From Anaerolineae bacterium (GTDB taxonomy: Bacteria; Chloroflexota; Anaerolineae; Aggregatilineales; Phototrophicaceae), in NCBI GenBank assembly GCA_022823165.1, contig JAJDXR010000081.1, positions 186,001 through 250,000 of the forward strand: a stretch of DNA of 64,000 nucleotides. The letters are read 5' to 3'. The notes beneath the pieces were generated by a model that saw only the letters and a program-made list of their open reading frames with translations, had not been told where the DNA came from and ran no database searches. Positions within the stretch are counted from its first letter, which is position 1; every line of letters starts with the position of its first letter. A program made the position numbers and the translations under genes. This document shows, piece after piece, positions 20,948 to 29,698 of this stretch.

Positions 20948-20962
20948 AAGGAGGGCCGAAAC

Positions 20963-22024
20963 ATGCAGCAAACAGCGATCAAATTGACGGCGCTGGCCAG
21001 TTGCGCCGGTTGAGCCGCCAAGCTCAGCCCGAGCGAACTGGCGCAGGTCCTGCGCCCACTAAGCGAGCTTTTTCCCAAGGACGCGCATCCGCAGATCCTG
21101 GTAGGTCTGTCTGAGCCGGACGACGCCGCCGTCTTCCAGATGGCCGAGCAGCGCGCCATCATCTCGACGGCTGATTTCTTTCCGCCGGTGGTTGACGACC
21201 CTTATGACTTCGGCGCCATCGCGGCTGCCAATGCCTTGAGCGATGTGTATGCCATGGGCGGTCGTCCGATAATGGCGATTAATTTGGTCGCCTGGCCCGA
21301 CGATTTGGACAAGGCGATTCTGGCCGAAATCCTGCGCGGCGGCGCGGATAAAGTCAAAGAAGCGGGAGCAGTCATCGCGGGCGGGCATTCCATCAGCGAT
21401 GCCGAACCCAAATATGGATTGTCCGTAACGGGCGAAGTCAACCCGGCGCAGATCGTTCAAAAGTCCGGCGCGCGCCCCGGCGACCAGCTGATCCTGAGCA
21501 AATCCTTGGGTACCGGTGTGATAACTACAGCTCTCAAACGAGGCCTGGCTGAGCCAGCGCAAGTGGATGCGGCCGTGCAATCAATGGCGCGCCTCAGCGC
21601 GGCAACGGCGAGCTTGGCGCAAAGCCATCAAGTATCCGCCATGACCGATATCACCGGATTCGGCTTGATCGGCCATGGACTGGAAATGGCGCGGCTCAGC
21701 GGAGTCGACTTTGCGCTCGATTTCGATCAAATGCGCTTTTTGCCCGGCGCCGAGCGCTTTGCCCGGCAGGGGGTATTCCCCGGCGGAATGGAGCGCAACC
21801 TGGAATACTTCGCGCAGTGGGTCGATGAAAAAACTCCCTTGCCGGATTTCGCGCGCGGACTGCTCTACGATCCGCAGACTTCAGGCGGGCTGTTAATGGC
21901 GGTTGCCAGCGCCCGCGCCGGCGACCTGTTGGCTGCGCTGCAATCAAAGGGGGAAGCCGCATTCATACTCGGGACTGTCATCGACGGCTCGGGCAGAATT
22001 GTGCTGCAAGCCAGGGCCGAATAA
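20963..22024 (+). CDS. selD: Selenophosphate synthase, a selenoprotein with in-frame UGA (Sec17)
   Basis: SelD makes selenophosphate, the selenium donor for selenocysteine. The ATG at 20963 has a perfect AAGGAGG at 20948-20954. The frame reads LTALASCAG-U-AAKLSP, with TGA at codon 17 (21011-21013) where SelD carries its catalytic Cys or Sec. It then continues open to 22024 (353 residues) through the AIRS fold (DDAAVFQ, STADFFPPVVDDP, AGGHSISDAEPKYG). A conventional gene caller would start at 21140 and lose the active site. A SECIS-like hairpin follows the UGA. The gene lies just after a terminator and converges on the oxoamine synthase gene (9-base gap). Confidence 0.92.
21021..21069 (+). promoter_or_regulatory. 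Bacterial SECIS-like element in selD
   Basis: A GC-rich hairpin, GGCGCAG-GTC-CTGCGCC at 21040-21056, follows the UGA by 26 bases. Its apical GCAGGUCCUGC closely resembles the E. coli fdhF SECIS apex GCAGGUCUGC recognised by SelB. AGCTC (21021-21025) and GAGCT (21065-21069) could form a basal helix. The position fits the 16-37 base range used in bacterial SECIS models. Confidence 0.7.
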
Positions 22025-22033
22025 AAGCTGCTA

Positions 22034-23218
22034 TTAGGGAATCAAGTCGAGATTATTGCCTACGGTCTCAAAGGCTGCCAAGGCGCGGTCGAGGTGATGC
22101 TGACGGTGCGTGGCGATATAGCTGGTGCGCAGCAGCGCCTGCCCCGGCGGAGTGGCCGGCGGCACCACTGGATTTGTGTAGACGCCCTCTTCTATAAGCG
22201 CCATCCAGGTCAAGCCGGTGCGGTATTGCTCGCCGATCTTCACCGGGATTATAGGCGTCTGACTGTTGAAGGTGTCATAGCCCAGCTGCTTGAGCCCCTT
22301 GCGCATATATTCCGCGTTCTCCCAGACCTGATGCACATGATTGGGCTCGTTCTCGATGATGTCAAGAGCCGCGAGCACAGCCGCCAGGTTGGGGGCGGGC
22401 AGCGCTGCCGAGAATATCAGCGAACGCGCATGATGCTGCACGTAATGGATGACATCAGCCGATCCAGCGATAAAGCCGCCGATTGAAGCGAAACTCTTGC
22501 TGAAAGTTCCCATGATCAGATCGACTTGATCGGTCAAGCCGAAGTGGGCTGAGGTGCCGCGGCCGCCCCCGGCCACGCCGATACCGTGGGCGTCGTCGAC
22601 TAGCAGGCGCGCGCCGTATGTCTGGCAAACATCAACAATCTGCGGCAGGAGCGCGAAGTCCCCGCCCATGCTGTACACGCCATCAACGATGACCAGCTTG
22701 CCGGCGTCGTCCGGCACACGGCTCAGGACACGCTCCAGGTCATTGATATCATTGTGCCGGAAGCGCTTCAGCGCGCCGCGCGACATAGCCACGCCATCGA
22801 CCAGGCAAGCGTGCGCGTCCTTGTCCAGGATGGCCACATCATTCTTGCCCAACAGAGCCGACACAGTGCCCAGGTTGGTTTGGTAACCGGTGGAAAAAAC
22901 CAGAGCCGCCTCTTTGCCGACGAATTCCGCCAGTCGCCGGTCGGCTTCCAGGTGGAGTTCCAGCGTGCCGTTCAGAAATCGGGAGCCGGTCACGCTGGTG
23001 CCGAATTGCCGCGTGGCTTCTATCGCGGCTCTTTGTACGCGCGCGTCGGTGGTCAAGCCCAAGTAATTGTTGGAACCCAGCATGACCACATCTTTGCCTT
23101 CAAAGGTGGCTGTGGTGCCCTCGGAGTCGCTTAGCGCCCGGAAGAAGGGATAGATTCCCATTTCCATGGCTTCTTTGGCGACAGTATAGCCGGAAAGCTT
23201 GTCAAATAGATCTGCCAC
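22034..23218 (-). CDS. Alpha-oxoamine synthase (serine palmitoyltransferase / KBL-like)
   Basis: A PLP enzyme of the family that condenses an amino acid with an acyl-CoA. The family includes serine palmitoyltransferase, 2-amino-3-ketobutyrate CoA ligase, KAPA synthase and ALA synthase. The PLP lysine is in TFSKSFAS (about K241); DDAHG (about 209-213) and the His of DAHAC (about 136) are present. SRFLNGTLELH and STGYQTNLGT resemble serine palmitoyltransferase-like members, but the substrate is not certain. The frame extends to 23314; GTG 23218 with GGGAG 7-11 bases upstream is the better start, giving 394 residues. No sphingolipid or threonine-degradation gene is adjacent. Confidence 0.85.
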   Translation of the reverse strand: MADLFDKLSGYTVAKEAMEMGIYPFFRALSDSEGTTATFEGKDVVMLGSNNYLGLTTDARVQRAAIEATRQFGTSVTGSRFLNGTLELHLEADRRLAEFVGKEAALVFSTGYQTNLGTVSALLGKNDVAILDKDAHACLVDGVAMSRGALKRFRHNDINDLERVLSRVPDDAGKLVIVDGVYSMGGDFALLPQIVDVCQTYGARLLVDDAHGIGVAGGGRGTSAHFGLTDQVDLIMGTFSKSFASIGGFIAGSADVIHYVQHHARSLIFSAALPAPNLAAVLAALDIIENEPNHVHQVWENAEYMRKGLKQLGYDTFNSQTPIIPVKIGEQYRTGLTWMALIEEGVYTNPVVPPATPPGQALLRTSYIATHRQHHLDRALAAFETVGNNLDLIP

Positions 23219-23285
23219 TATTGTCTCCCGAAAAGCGTTCTCGGCTTGTGAGGAACGGCGGCCGGCGCACATGATCCCCATGCAG

Positions 23286-23314
23286 AGTCTATCAGCAGCT
23301 ATACGCTTTAACAA
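23286..23314 (-). promoter_or_regulatory. Candidate promoter of the oxoamine synthase gene
   Basis: On the minus strand TTGTTA (23314-23309) and TAGACT (23291-23286) are 17 bases apart, each matching consensus at 4 of 6 positions. The leader would be about 60 bases. Confidence 0.4.
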
Positions 23315-23406
23315 TAATCATTTGAAATCTCCCCGGCCGCCGCCCGCGGCCAGGGCAATCGCTTCAAAACAGGCGTCCCCTGCGACGAGCAAAACAAAAC
23401 TGAAAT

Positions 23407-23600
23407 TTAACCACCGAGGACACCGAGAGCAGCGAGAAATGCGATTGATCAGAGATTTCGCGGCATTTTGTCGCAAAATTTTTTGACGCGAAGGAAGTTT
23501 ATCGGCAAAGTTGCGGCAGGACCGCTCAATTTAAGCAGTAGATTTAGGAGAAAAGTTGTCAAAAGAAACTAAAATCCGTGTCCTCGGTGTACTCGGTGGT
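23407..23600. repeat. Inverted pair of CACCGAG-type repeats
   Basis: TTAACCACCGAGGACACCGA (from 23407) and its imperfect inverse GTGTCCTCGGTGTACTCGGT (from 23578) flank about 150 bases. An AT-rich hairpin ATTTTG-TCG-CAAAAT with a T-run lies at 23465-23484. This accounts for most of the 494-base stretch between the oxoamine synthase start and the next gene; no coding frame is seen in it. Related CACAGAG-type repeats occur near 47.9, 49.3, 50.8-51.0 and 60.9 kb. Confidence 0.65.
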
Positions 23601-23646
23601 AAAGATTATTTTGAAGCGATTGCCCTGCGCCCGCGGCAAACTTCAC

Positions 23647-23676
23647 TTGCGCGGACAATGACCTTAAGGGTAAAAT
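23647..23676 (+). promoter_or_regulatory. Possible promoter of the small membrane protein at 23713
   Basis: TTGCGC (23647-23652) and TAAAAT (23671-23676) are 18 bases apart. The same -35 hexamer and spacing occur before the M50 protease gene. Confidence 0.35.
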
Positions 23677-23712
23677 GCCGAAGGAATCAGGCATTCAATT
23701 CGGGAGAGACGC

Positions 23713-23991
23713 ATGTCAAGTTTGACGGTACGCAGAATCATCGTTTGGGTGGTTTCGATGGTCTTGGGCTTCGTCGTCGGGTACGGCATCATCACAGTCG
23801 GGTTTGATATGCTGCCGCTATTGCATCTGATTCCCTTGGTCGGTTGGCTCTTTGAAGGCATAAAGTCTCCGCAAGGCATTTCGCTACAGGAGTACGGCAT
23901 CCAGTATTACCTGTTTACGTCAATCCCGATTGGCCTGGTTTTCGTCATCTGGCTGGATGCGTTTATGGATACACGCATTTTGCCGGACTAG
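23713..23991 (+). CDS. Small membrane protein of unknown function
   Basis: A 92-residue protein with hydrophobic segments near residues 8-28, 33-46 and 66-83 and a short polar end. GGGAG lies just before the ATG, and a rho-independent terminator follows. It stands alone between the repeat region and the mevalonate operon. The family is not recognised. Confidence 0.6.
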   Translation: MSSLTVRRIIVWVVSMVLGFVVGYGIITVGFDMLPLLHLIPLVGWLFEGIKSPQGISLQEYGIQYYLFTSIPIGLVFVIWLDAFMDTRILPD

Positions 23992-24016
23992 ACGCGCCTC
24001 AAATCCTGAATACTTG

Positions 24017-24045
24017 AATCCACCTGCGGGTGGATTTTCCTTTTT
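24017..24045 (+). terminator. Rho-independent terminator
   Basis: AATCCACC-TGCG-GGTGGATT followed by TTCCTTTTT, 25 bases after the small membrane protein gene. Confidence 0.85.
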
Positions 24046-24142
24046 GAGCGACTTGCGGCTTCAAAGGCAAGCCGCGAGCAAATGAGAGATCTACGACCAG
24101 CGCTGATAGCAATTGCAAGTTTCGCGCTGCTAGTTTGTGAGT

Positions 24143-25435
24143 ATGAATGGAGCACGACGCTCGACTATCAAGCGCTTCTATAAGCAGCCGCTGGAGGAGC
24201 GGCTGGCGATTGCCCAAGCCTGGGGGCAGCTGAGCGAAGCCGATCTGCAGGCGCTGGCCGATACCGGGCTTTCGCAGGCGCAGGCCGATCTGATGATCGA
24301 GAACGTCATCGGGCGCTACAGCCTGCCTTTTGGCTTGGCGACCAATTTTCTCATCAATTCGCGCGATGTCCTGGTACCGATGGTCATTGAGGAGCCGTCG
24401 GTTGTTGCCGCGTGCAGCTATGCCGCCAAGCTATTCAGAGCTGCTGGCGGATTTACAACCAGCAGTGACGAATCGCTCATGATCGGGCAGCTGCAGCTGC
24501 TGGACCTGCCGGACCTCGCAACTGCCGGAACGCGGCTGCGCTCTCACAAAGAAGAAATTCTGGCCGCTGTCAACGAGGCCAGCGGCAGCTTTGCCGCGCG
24601 CGGTGGCGGAGCGGTTGACCTTGAGGCGAGGCCCTTCCCGGCAACAGCCATCGGGGATATGTTGGTGCTGCATCTGCTTTACGACACTCGGGACGCCATG
24701 GGCGCCAACGCCATCAACAGCGCGCTTGAAGCGATTGCCCCGCTCGTAGAGCGCATCAGCGGCGGCCGGGTCAATCTGAGAATCTTGAGCAATCTCAGCG
24801 ATCGCCGCCTGGCGCGCGCCAGCGGATTGATCCCGGCAGCGGCGCTGGCAAGCGAGACCGCAACGGGCGAGCAGGTCATTGAGGCCATACTGGAAGCCGC
24901 GGTTTTCGCCGAGATCGATCCTTATCGCGCCGCCACTCATAACAAAGGCATAATGAATGGAATCGACGCCCTGATGCTGGCCACCGGCAATGATTGGCGG
25001 GCGGTGGCAGCCGGCGCGCATGCTTATGCCGCGAGGGATGGACGCTACCGAAGCCTGACGCGCTGGCAAAAAGATGATGCCGGCAATCTTAAGGGCTCTA
25101 TTGAAATTCCGCTGGCGCTGGGAATCGTTGGCGGGGCGACCCGCGTTCATCATGGCGCCAAGGTGGCCTTAAAGCTGCTCGGCGTACAATCCGCGCGAGC
25201 ATTGGCGGAAATTGCCGCGGCGGTAGGCTTGGCGCAGAACTTCGCCGCCATGCGCGCTTTGGCGACCGATGGCATTCAGGCGGGCCACATGCGCTTGCAC
25301 GCGCGTCAACTGGCGCTGGCGGCCGGCGCGTCCGTAGCCGAGGCGCAATCAATTGCTGAGCAACTGTTGCGCGAGAACCGTATTCGCCTGGCGCGCGCCA
25401 AAGAAATCGTCGACGAGCGGAAGCGAGATATATGA
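24143..25435 (+). CDS. Hydroxymethylglutaryl-CoA reductase, class II
   Basis: It interconverts HMG-CoA and mevalonate. The class II (mvaA-type) pattern is clear: [20 protein letters not shown] at the substrate loop with its catalytic Glu, a DAMGANAIN segment, [12 protein letters not shown] with the catalytic Lys, and a C-terminal [11 protein letters not shown] with the catalytic His. Class II enzymes were first found as degradative, but here the next genes supply HMG-CoA, so a biosynthetic role is more likely. GTG 24137 and ATG 24143 are both possible starts; neither has a strong ribosome binding site. The stop overlaps the HMG-CoA synthase start (ATGA). Confidence 0.93.
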   Translation: MNGARRSTIKRFYKQPLEERLAIAQAWGQLSEADLQALADTGLSQAQADLMIENVIGRYSLPFGLATNFLINSRDVLVPMVIEEPSVVAACSYAAKLFRAAGGFTTSSDESLMIGQLQLLDLPDLATAGTRLRSHKEEILAAVNEASGSFAARGGGAVDLEARPFPATAIGDMLVLHLLYDTRDAMGANAINSALEAIAPLVERISGGRVNLRILSNLSDRRLARASGLIPAAALASETATGEQVIEAILEAAVFAEIDPYRAATHNKGIMNGIDALMLATGNDWRAVAAGAHAYAARDGRYRSLTRWQKDDAGNLKGSIEIPLALGIVGGATRVHHGAKVALKLLGVQSARALAEIAAAVGLAQNFAAMRALATDGIQAGHMRLHARQLALAAGASVAEAQSIAEQLLRENRIRLARAKEIVDERKRDI

Positions 25436-26499
25436 CTGGGAATAGACAGTGGTTAATGCGGCCGGATCGCGCGGTAGGCATAGTCGGTTACGGCTCCTAT
25501 ATCCCGCGATACCGATTGCCCGGCGCTGAAATCGCGCGCATTTGGACCGGCGGCAATGGCGGATCGCCGGTCAAGGAGAAGGCGGTCGCCGGGCTGGATG
25601 AGGACGTCGTCACCATGGCGATTGAAGCGGCGCGCAATGCCATTCTCAGCGCCGGCATTGATCCAAGCGATATAAGGGCGGTTTGGGTCGGTAGCGAAAG
25701 TCACCCCTACGCGGTGAAACCCACCAGCACGATTGTCGCCGAAAGTATAGGCGCCTCGCCTAACATTCAAGCGGCCGATTGGGAGTTTGCTTGCAAAGCG
25801 GGGTCCGAAGCGGTGCAAGCCGCCATCGGTCTGGTGGGAAGTGGCATGACGCAGTACATCCTCAGCATCGGCATGGACACCGCGCAAGGGCGGCCTGGCG
25901 ACGCCTTGGAGTATACGGCGGGGTCCGGCGGCGCCGCCTTCTTGCTCGGACCCGCCGAAGACAGCTACGCGGTTTTCCAGGGCAGTTACAGTTTTGTCAC
26001 CGATACGCCTGATTTCTGGCGGCGAGCGGGCGAAGCCTACCCCAGCCACGGCGACCGTTTTACCGGCGAGCCGGCCTACTTCGCGCATACCATTAGCGCG
26101 GCGTCGGCTCTGATGGACATGATGCGCAGCACAGCGTCCGATTACGATTACGCTGTCTTCCATCAGCCGAATGTCAAGTTTCCGGCGCGCGCAGCCAAGA
26201 TGCTTGGCTTTAGCAAGGAGCAATTTCAAGCCGGCTTGCTGGCGAACGAAATCGGCAACGTTTATTCGGGCTCCTGCATGATCGGTCTGACCGCGATCCT
26301 GGATGCGGCGCAGCCTGGAGCCCGCATCCTGATGGTGAGCTATGGCAGCGGCGCCGGGTCAGATGCTTTCGACCTGCGCGTTACCGAGCGCATCAAGCGC
26401 AAGCCCGGCGGTCTTTATTCAACAGCCGACTACATCGCTCGCCGGACCCCGATTGACTACGCAACCTACGCGCGCTATCGCGATAAACTCAAGGACTAA
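25432..26499 (+). CDS. Hydroxymethylglutaryl-CoA synthase, archaeal type
   Basis: It condenses acetoacetyl-CoA with acetyl-CoA. The 355-residue protein follows the short archaeal/UPF0219 pattern: [14 protein letters not shown] near the start, Glu89 (GSES), catalytic Cys121 in EFACKAG and His244 in VFHQPN. It starts within the stop of the reductase gene and is followed by thiolase after 3 bases. In archaea this enzyme forms a complex with thiolase and a DUF35 protein that channels acetoacetyl-CoA; the same three families sit together here. Confidence 0.93.
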   Translation: MTGNRQWLMRPDRAVGIVGYGSYIPRYRLPGAEIARIWTGGNGGSPVKEKAVAGLDEDVVTMAIEAARNAILSAGIDPSDIRAVWVGSESHPYAVKPTSTIVAESIGASPNIQAADWEFACKAGSEAVQAAIGLVGSGMTQYILSIGMDTAQGRPGDALEYTAGSGGAAFLLGPAEDSYAVFQGSYSFVTDTPDFWRRAGEAYPSHGDRFTGEPAYFAHTISAASALMDMMRSTASDYDYAVFHQPNVKFPARAAKMLGFSKEQFQAGLLANEIGNVYSGSCMIGLTAILDAAQPGARILMVSYGSGAGSDAFDLRVTERIKRKPGGLYSTADYIARRTPIDYATYARYRDKLKD

Positions 26500-26502
26500 G
26501 CT

Positions 26503-27669
26503 ATGAAACCTGTCGCCATTGTAGGCGTCGGCATGACGCCGGTGCGGGAACACTGGTCGCTGTCAATTGGCGAGCTGGCCGAGGCGGCCGGGCGCGCGGC
26601 CTTGGCTGACGCCGGGCTGGCAGCTGTTGACGCGCTCTATGTCGGCAATGCCTACGGAGCCGCCTACAATCAACAGACGCAATTGGGCAGCCTAATCGCG
26701 GGTGACCTGGGACTGGCTGGGGTCGAGAGCTACTGCTGCGAAGCCGGCGATGCCTCCGGCGCTGCGGCGCTGCGGACGGGTTATCTGGCGGTGGCGGCGG
26801 GCGCCGCGAAAACAGCCCTGGTGCTTGGCGTCGAGAAAGTGACCGATATGGTGGGGCTAGCTCGCAATACCGCTCGCAGCGTCAGCCTTAATGCCGATTA
26901 TGAAGCCACCAATGGCGCGACTTTGACTTCCATGGCGGCGCTGCTAATGCGGCGCTATATGCTGGAGCACGAGGTCGGGCTGGCGCAGTTTGAAGGCTTC
27001 AGCGTCAATGCCCATCGCAACGGCGCGCTAAATCCCAAGGCCATGTATCGCAATCCGCTGCGTGCGGGAGCCTTCAGCAAGGCGCCCATGATTGCGGAAC
27101 CGGTCAGCCTCTTTGACAGCGCGCCCGACGCCGATGGCGCTGCGGCACTGATACTGGCGCCGGCGGACGAAGCGGTTGATCTGTCGCCTCAGCCCGTTCT
27201 GCTGGCTGGAAGCGCCGTGGCGACCGACTCGCTCATGCTGCAAGATCGAATGGATCCGCTCCACTTCGCAGCAGTGGGACGTTCTGCGGCTCGGGCGCTG
27301 GACCAGGCCGGCTTGTCTACCAGCGACCTGGACCTGCTGGAGCTGCACGATGGTTACACGATCATGACGGCTCTGGCGCTCGAGGCGATGGGTTTCAGCG
27401 CGAGGGGCCGCGGCTGGCGCTGGGCGCAAGTTAACGGCGAAAAGCTCGCGTTGAATGGCGAGCTGCCGATTAGCAGTTTCGGCGGCCTGAAGAGCCGTGG
27501 CAATCCCAGCGGCGCGACCGGCGTCTATCAGGCTGTTGAGGCGACGCTGCAGCTGCGCGGTGAAGCGGACGAAAATCAGGTCGCCAATGCCCGGACGGCG
27601 TTGGTGCAGAACTTGGGTGGATTAGCGTCAAGCGCCGTTACGCATATTCTGCGCGCTTTGCCGGACTAG
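26503..27669 (+). CDS. SCP2-type thiolase-family protein with altered active site
   Basis: Predicted acetoacetyl-CoA thiolase partner of HMG-CoA synthase (388 residues). The fold is clear (AIVGVGMTPVREH, ELHDGYT, GGLKSRGNPSGATGVYQ). The nucleophilic Cys position in the usual xCASGG loop is Asp83 here (CCEAGDASGAAA), and the usual GHP is GNP. The nearby C78/C79 are not at the catalytic position. The Asn change occurs, as far as I recall, in archaeal-type relatives; the Asp change is unexpected. It may be a structural or non-thiolytic partner. AAGGA is within the end of the synthase gene. Confidence 0.85.
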   Translation: MKPVAIVGVGMTPVREHWSLSIGELAEAAGRAALADAGLAAVDALYVGNAYGAAYNQQTQLGSLIAGDLGLAGVESYCCEAGDASGAAALRTGYLAVAAGAAKTALVLGVEKVTDMVGLARNTARSVSLNADYEATNGATLTSMAALLMRRYMLEHEVGLAQFEGFSVNAHRNGALNPKAMYRNPLRAGAFSKAPMIAEPVSLFDSAPDADGAAALILAPADEAVDLSPQPVLLAGSAVATDSLMLQDRMDPLHFAAVGRSAARALDQAGLSTSDLDLLELHDGYTIMTALALEAMGFSARGRGWRWAQVNGEKLALNGELPISSFGGLKSRGNPSGATGVYQAVEATLQLRGEADENQVANARTALVQNLGGLASSAVTHILRALPD

Positions 27670-27779
27670 GCTGATAGCCTCTGAAAGTGTCAAGACCTAT
27701 CAAGATAGCTTCTGATAGCTTGCCACGCCTAGACTGAATTGCAATGCGGGATGCTTATCCAGGGGCGAGAGGAAATCCG

Positions 27780-27968
27780 ATGCAGGTGGCAAAGTACTGG
27801 CGCAACAAGAAACTGCGTTACCGGCTTGAGGGATTGCCGCGTCAAGAAGCGCGCGTACTTGACGTGATTGAAGGCCCGCCATCCAACCAGGACAACATTC
27901 GCGACAACGTTCGCAAAGTACGCAAGCCGCTCAAGCGCGAAGCAATAAAGTTGGTTCAGTCAGGATGA
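27780..27968 (+). CDS. Short basic protein resembling a DUF35 N-terminus
   Basis: The 62-residue product starts VAKYWRNKKLRYRLEG, like the first segment of DUF35 zinc-ribbon/OB proteins. The zinc ribbon (CxxC, FPPR, CPxC) that should follow is missing; instead there is a Cys-free basic region. GAGAGG lies about 9 bases before the ATG. The stop overlaps the next ATG (ATGA). It may be a separate N-terminal half of a split DUF35 protein or a diverged piece after frameshift. Translating the other two frames of this segment does not restore a zinc ribbon. Confidence 0.55.
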   Translation: MQVAKYWRNKKLRYRLEGLPRQEARVLDVIEGPPSNQDNIRDNVRKVRKPLKREAIKLVQSG

Positions 27969-28279
27969 GAGATGGCGATAGCAGCCCCTTGCTTAAGCTA
28001 TCGGGCCAGCATGAGACCGCGCTTCAAGGCGAAGTTTACAGCTATACGCTTGTGCGGGAGCCGCCTCAGGGTTTCGCAGCGCAAGCGCCTTATTATTTGG
28101 CGCTGGTTCGCCTGGACGACGGCCAGCTTATTACCGCGCAGCTAACGGACGTCGATTCTGAAGTGCGTATTGGCGACCCGGTGGAGATGGTGACACGCAA
28201 GCTGACTACGGACGGCGCGCAGGGGATCATCGTCTACGGCTATAAGTTTCGGCCAGCCATCAAGACAGGCGACAAATGA
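27965..28279 (+). CDS. DUF35 OB-fold (ACAC domain) protein
   Basis: The 104-residue protein matches the OB-fold half of DUF35 proteins: GEVYSYTLVREPPQGFAAQA, then LITAQLTDVD and the C-terminal MVTRKLTTDGAQGIIVYGYKF. In archaea this family bridges thiolase and HMG-CoA synthase and binds CoA. The N-terminal zinc ribbon is absent from this frame. It is translationally coupled (ATGA) to the preceding 62-residue gene and ends the operon before a strong terminator. Confidence 0.83.
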   Translation: MRDGDSSPLLKLSGQHETALQGEVYSYTLVREPPQGFAAQAPYYLALVRLDDGQLITAQLTDVDSEVRIGDPVEMVTRKLTTDGAQGIIVYGYKFRPAIKTGDK

Positions 28280-28311
28280 ACGCCAGTCCCTAATTCAGTA
28301 TTAGCGGGTAA

Positions 28312-28343
28312 CGAAAAGAGCCACAACTAGGTGGCTCTTTTCG
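28312..28343. terminator. Bidirectional terminator
   Basis: CGAAAAGAGCCAC-AACTAG-GTGGCTCTTTTCG is symmetric, with T-runs on both strands. It lies between the convergent DUF35 and ABC ATPase genes. Confidence 0.88.
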
Positions 28344-28386
28344 TTTGCGCTGCCAGCTCTGGGACGAGTGCTGCGAGCTGAGCGAA

Positions 28387-29514
28387 CTACATGCCTTCTT
28401 TGATCTTCGATTCGTAAGCTAGCGACTGCTCGGTGTTGGAATCGAAAATGTGCATATTGTCGAGATTGAAGGTAACCCCCATCTCGTGGCCGACTGTGGC
28501 GCCTGTGCGCGGGTCGGTACGCGCGATGAAATTCTTGCCGCCGGACTCCAGATAGATGATCACCTCGTTACCCATCTGTTCCACAACCTCGACTTGCGTC
28601 GAGAGATTCGCCGGGATAATACCCTGCGGCAAATAATTGGTATCGTGGATGTCTTCCGGGCGAATGCCGCAGATGACTTCCATACCGGCGTGACTGCGGT
28701 AAGCGTCAGCCTTGCTGTCGGGCACCGGCAGCGTGAAAGCGCCGGTATCAACCATAAGCGAGCCGCCGTCGTCCTTGAGAACTGCGTCGAAGAAGTTCAT
28801 GGACGGGCTGCCGATGAAACCGGCGACAAATACGTTGTGCGGGTTGTGATACAAATTGAAGGGCGAATCAATCTGCTGCAGCTCGCCTTCATTAAGAACA
28901 CAGATACGCGTACCCATCGTCATCGCCTCGACCTGATCATGGGTAACATAGATGAAGGTCGTCTCCAGCCGCTGGTGCAGCCGGCTGATGAAGGACCGCG
29001 CTTCTACGCGCAGCTTGGCATCAAGGTTGGAGAGCGGCTCATCCATCAGAAAGACCGCCGGTTCACGCACGATGGCGCGGCCGACAGCCACGCGCTGGCG
29101 CTGGCCGCCGGACAGCTGCCTGGGCCGGCGATCAAGCAAGTGACCGATGCCCAATTCATTGGCGGCCTCGTTCACGCGCTCATCAATGATTTTCTTCGGC
29201 GTCTTGCGCAGCTTGAGACCGAATGCCATGTTATCATAGACGGTCATATGCGGGTACAAGGCGTAACTCTGGAACACCATGGCCACATCACGGTCTTTCG
29301 GCGCGACATTATTAACCACGCGATCACCGATCAGGATTTCACCCTCGGTGATCTCTTCCAGGCCAGCCAACATGCGCAAGCTGGTGGACTTGCCACAGCC
29401 GGACGGCCCAACGAAGACCAGAAACTCCTTGTCTTGGACTTCAATGTTCAGATCGGATACAACGCGTAGATCACCGAAATCCTTTGATACATGATTGAAA
29501 GTGACACCAGCCAC
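28387..29514 (-). CDS. ABC transporter ATPase, UgpC/MsmK/MalK type
   Basis: The cytoplasmic ATPase of carbohydrate importers (375 residues). Walker A is GPSGCGKST (about 36-44), the signature is LSGGQRQR, Walker B is VFLMDEPLSNLDAK, the switch His is in THDQVEAM, and a TOBE/regulatory C-terminus follows (GIRPEDI). It stands alone. Such ATPases often serve several permease sets, and the sugar-type permeases at 51-53.5 kb lack their own ATPase. Confidence 0.93.
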   Translation of the reverse strand: MAGVTFNHVSKDFGDLRVVSDLNIEVQDKEFLVFVGPSGCGKSTSLRMLAGLEEITEGEILIGDRVVNNVAPKDRDVAMVFQSYALYPHMTVYDNMAFGLKLRKTPKKIIDERVNEAANELGIGHLLDRRPRQLSGGQRQRVAVGRAIVREPAVFLMDEPLSNLDAKLRVEARSFISRLHQRLETTFIYVTHDQVEAMTMGTRICVLNEGELQQIDSPFNLYHNPHNVFVAGFIGSPSMNFFDAVLKDDGGSLMVDTGAFTLPVPDSKADAYRSHAGMEVICGIRPEDIHDTNYLPQGIIPANLSTQVEVVEQMGNEVIIYLESGGKNFIARTDPRTGATVGHEMGVTFNLDNMHIFDSNTEQSLAYESKIKEGM

Positions 29515-29605
29515 GAGAACCTCCGTTCAAATCAGTACATTGACGAAAACATTGGTAATTCTGCACAAATACCCTACTTGACAGCAAGATACTTTTATAG
29601 TGCTC

Positions 29606-29634
29606 ATTATATCGGCTATTTTTGAAAATGCAAA
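29606..29634 (-). promoter_or_regulatory. Promoter of the ABC ATPase gene
   Basis: Minus strand: TTTGCA (29634-29629) and a perfect TATAAT (29611-29606), spacing 17. The leader to the ATG at 29514 is about 85 bases. Confidence 0.55.
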
Positions 29635-29698
29635 GAATTCGTCGCGATGAAATAGAATCCGTCGCCGCGATTAGCCACGAATAGTTGATGGGAACGCT

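Noticed and set aside
21140..22024. SelD starting at 21140 (294 residues)
   Set aside because: This start lacks the catalytic residue and the glycine-rich N-terminus; the in-frame region upstream with UGA17 completes the protein.
28450..29469. Plus-strand frame of 339 codons opposite the ABC ATPase
   Set aside because: It is the shadow of a certain ABC ATPase gene; it matches no family and has no start signals.
29578..29602. Plus-strand promoter for cinA (TTGACA with TATAGT)
   Set aside because: The spacing is only 13 bases and the site lies 100 bases from the gene; the minus-strand TATAAT promoter for the ABC ATPase explains the AT-rich stretch better.
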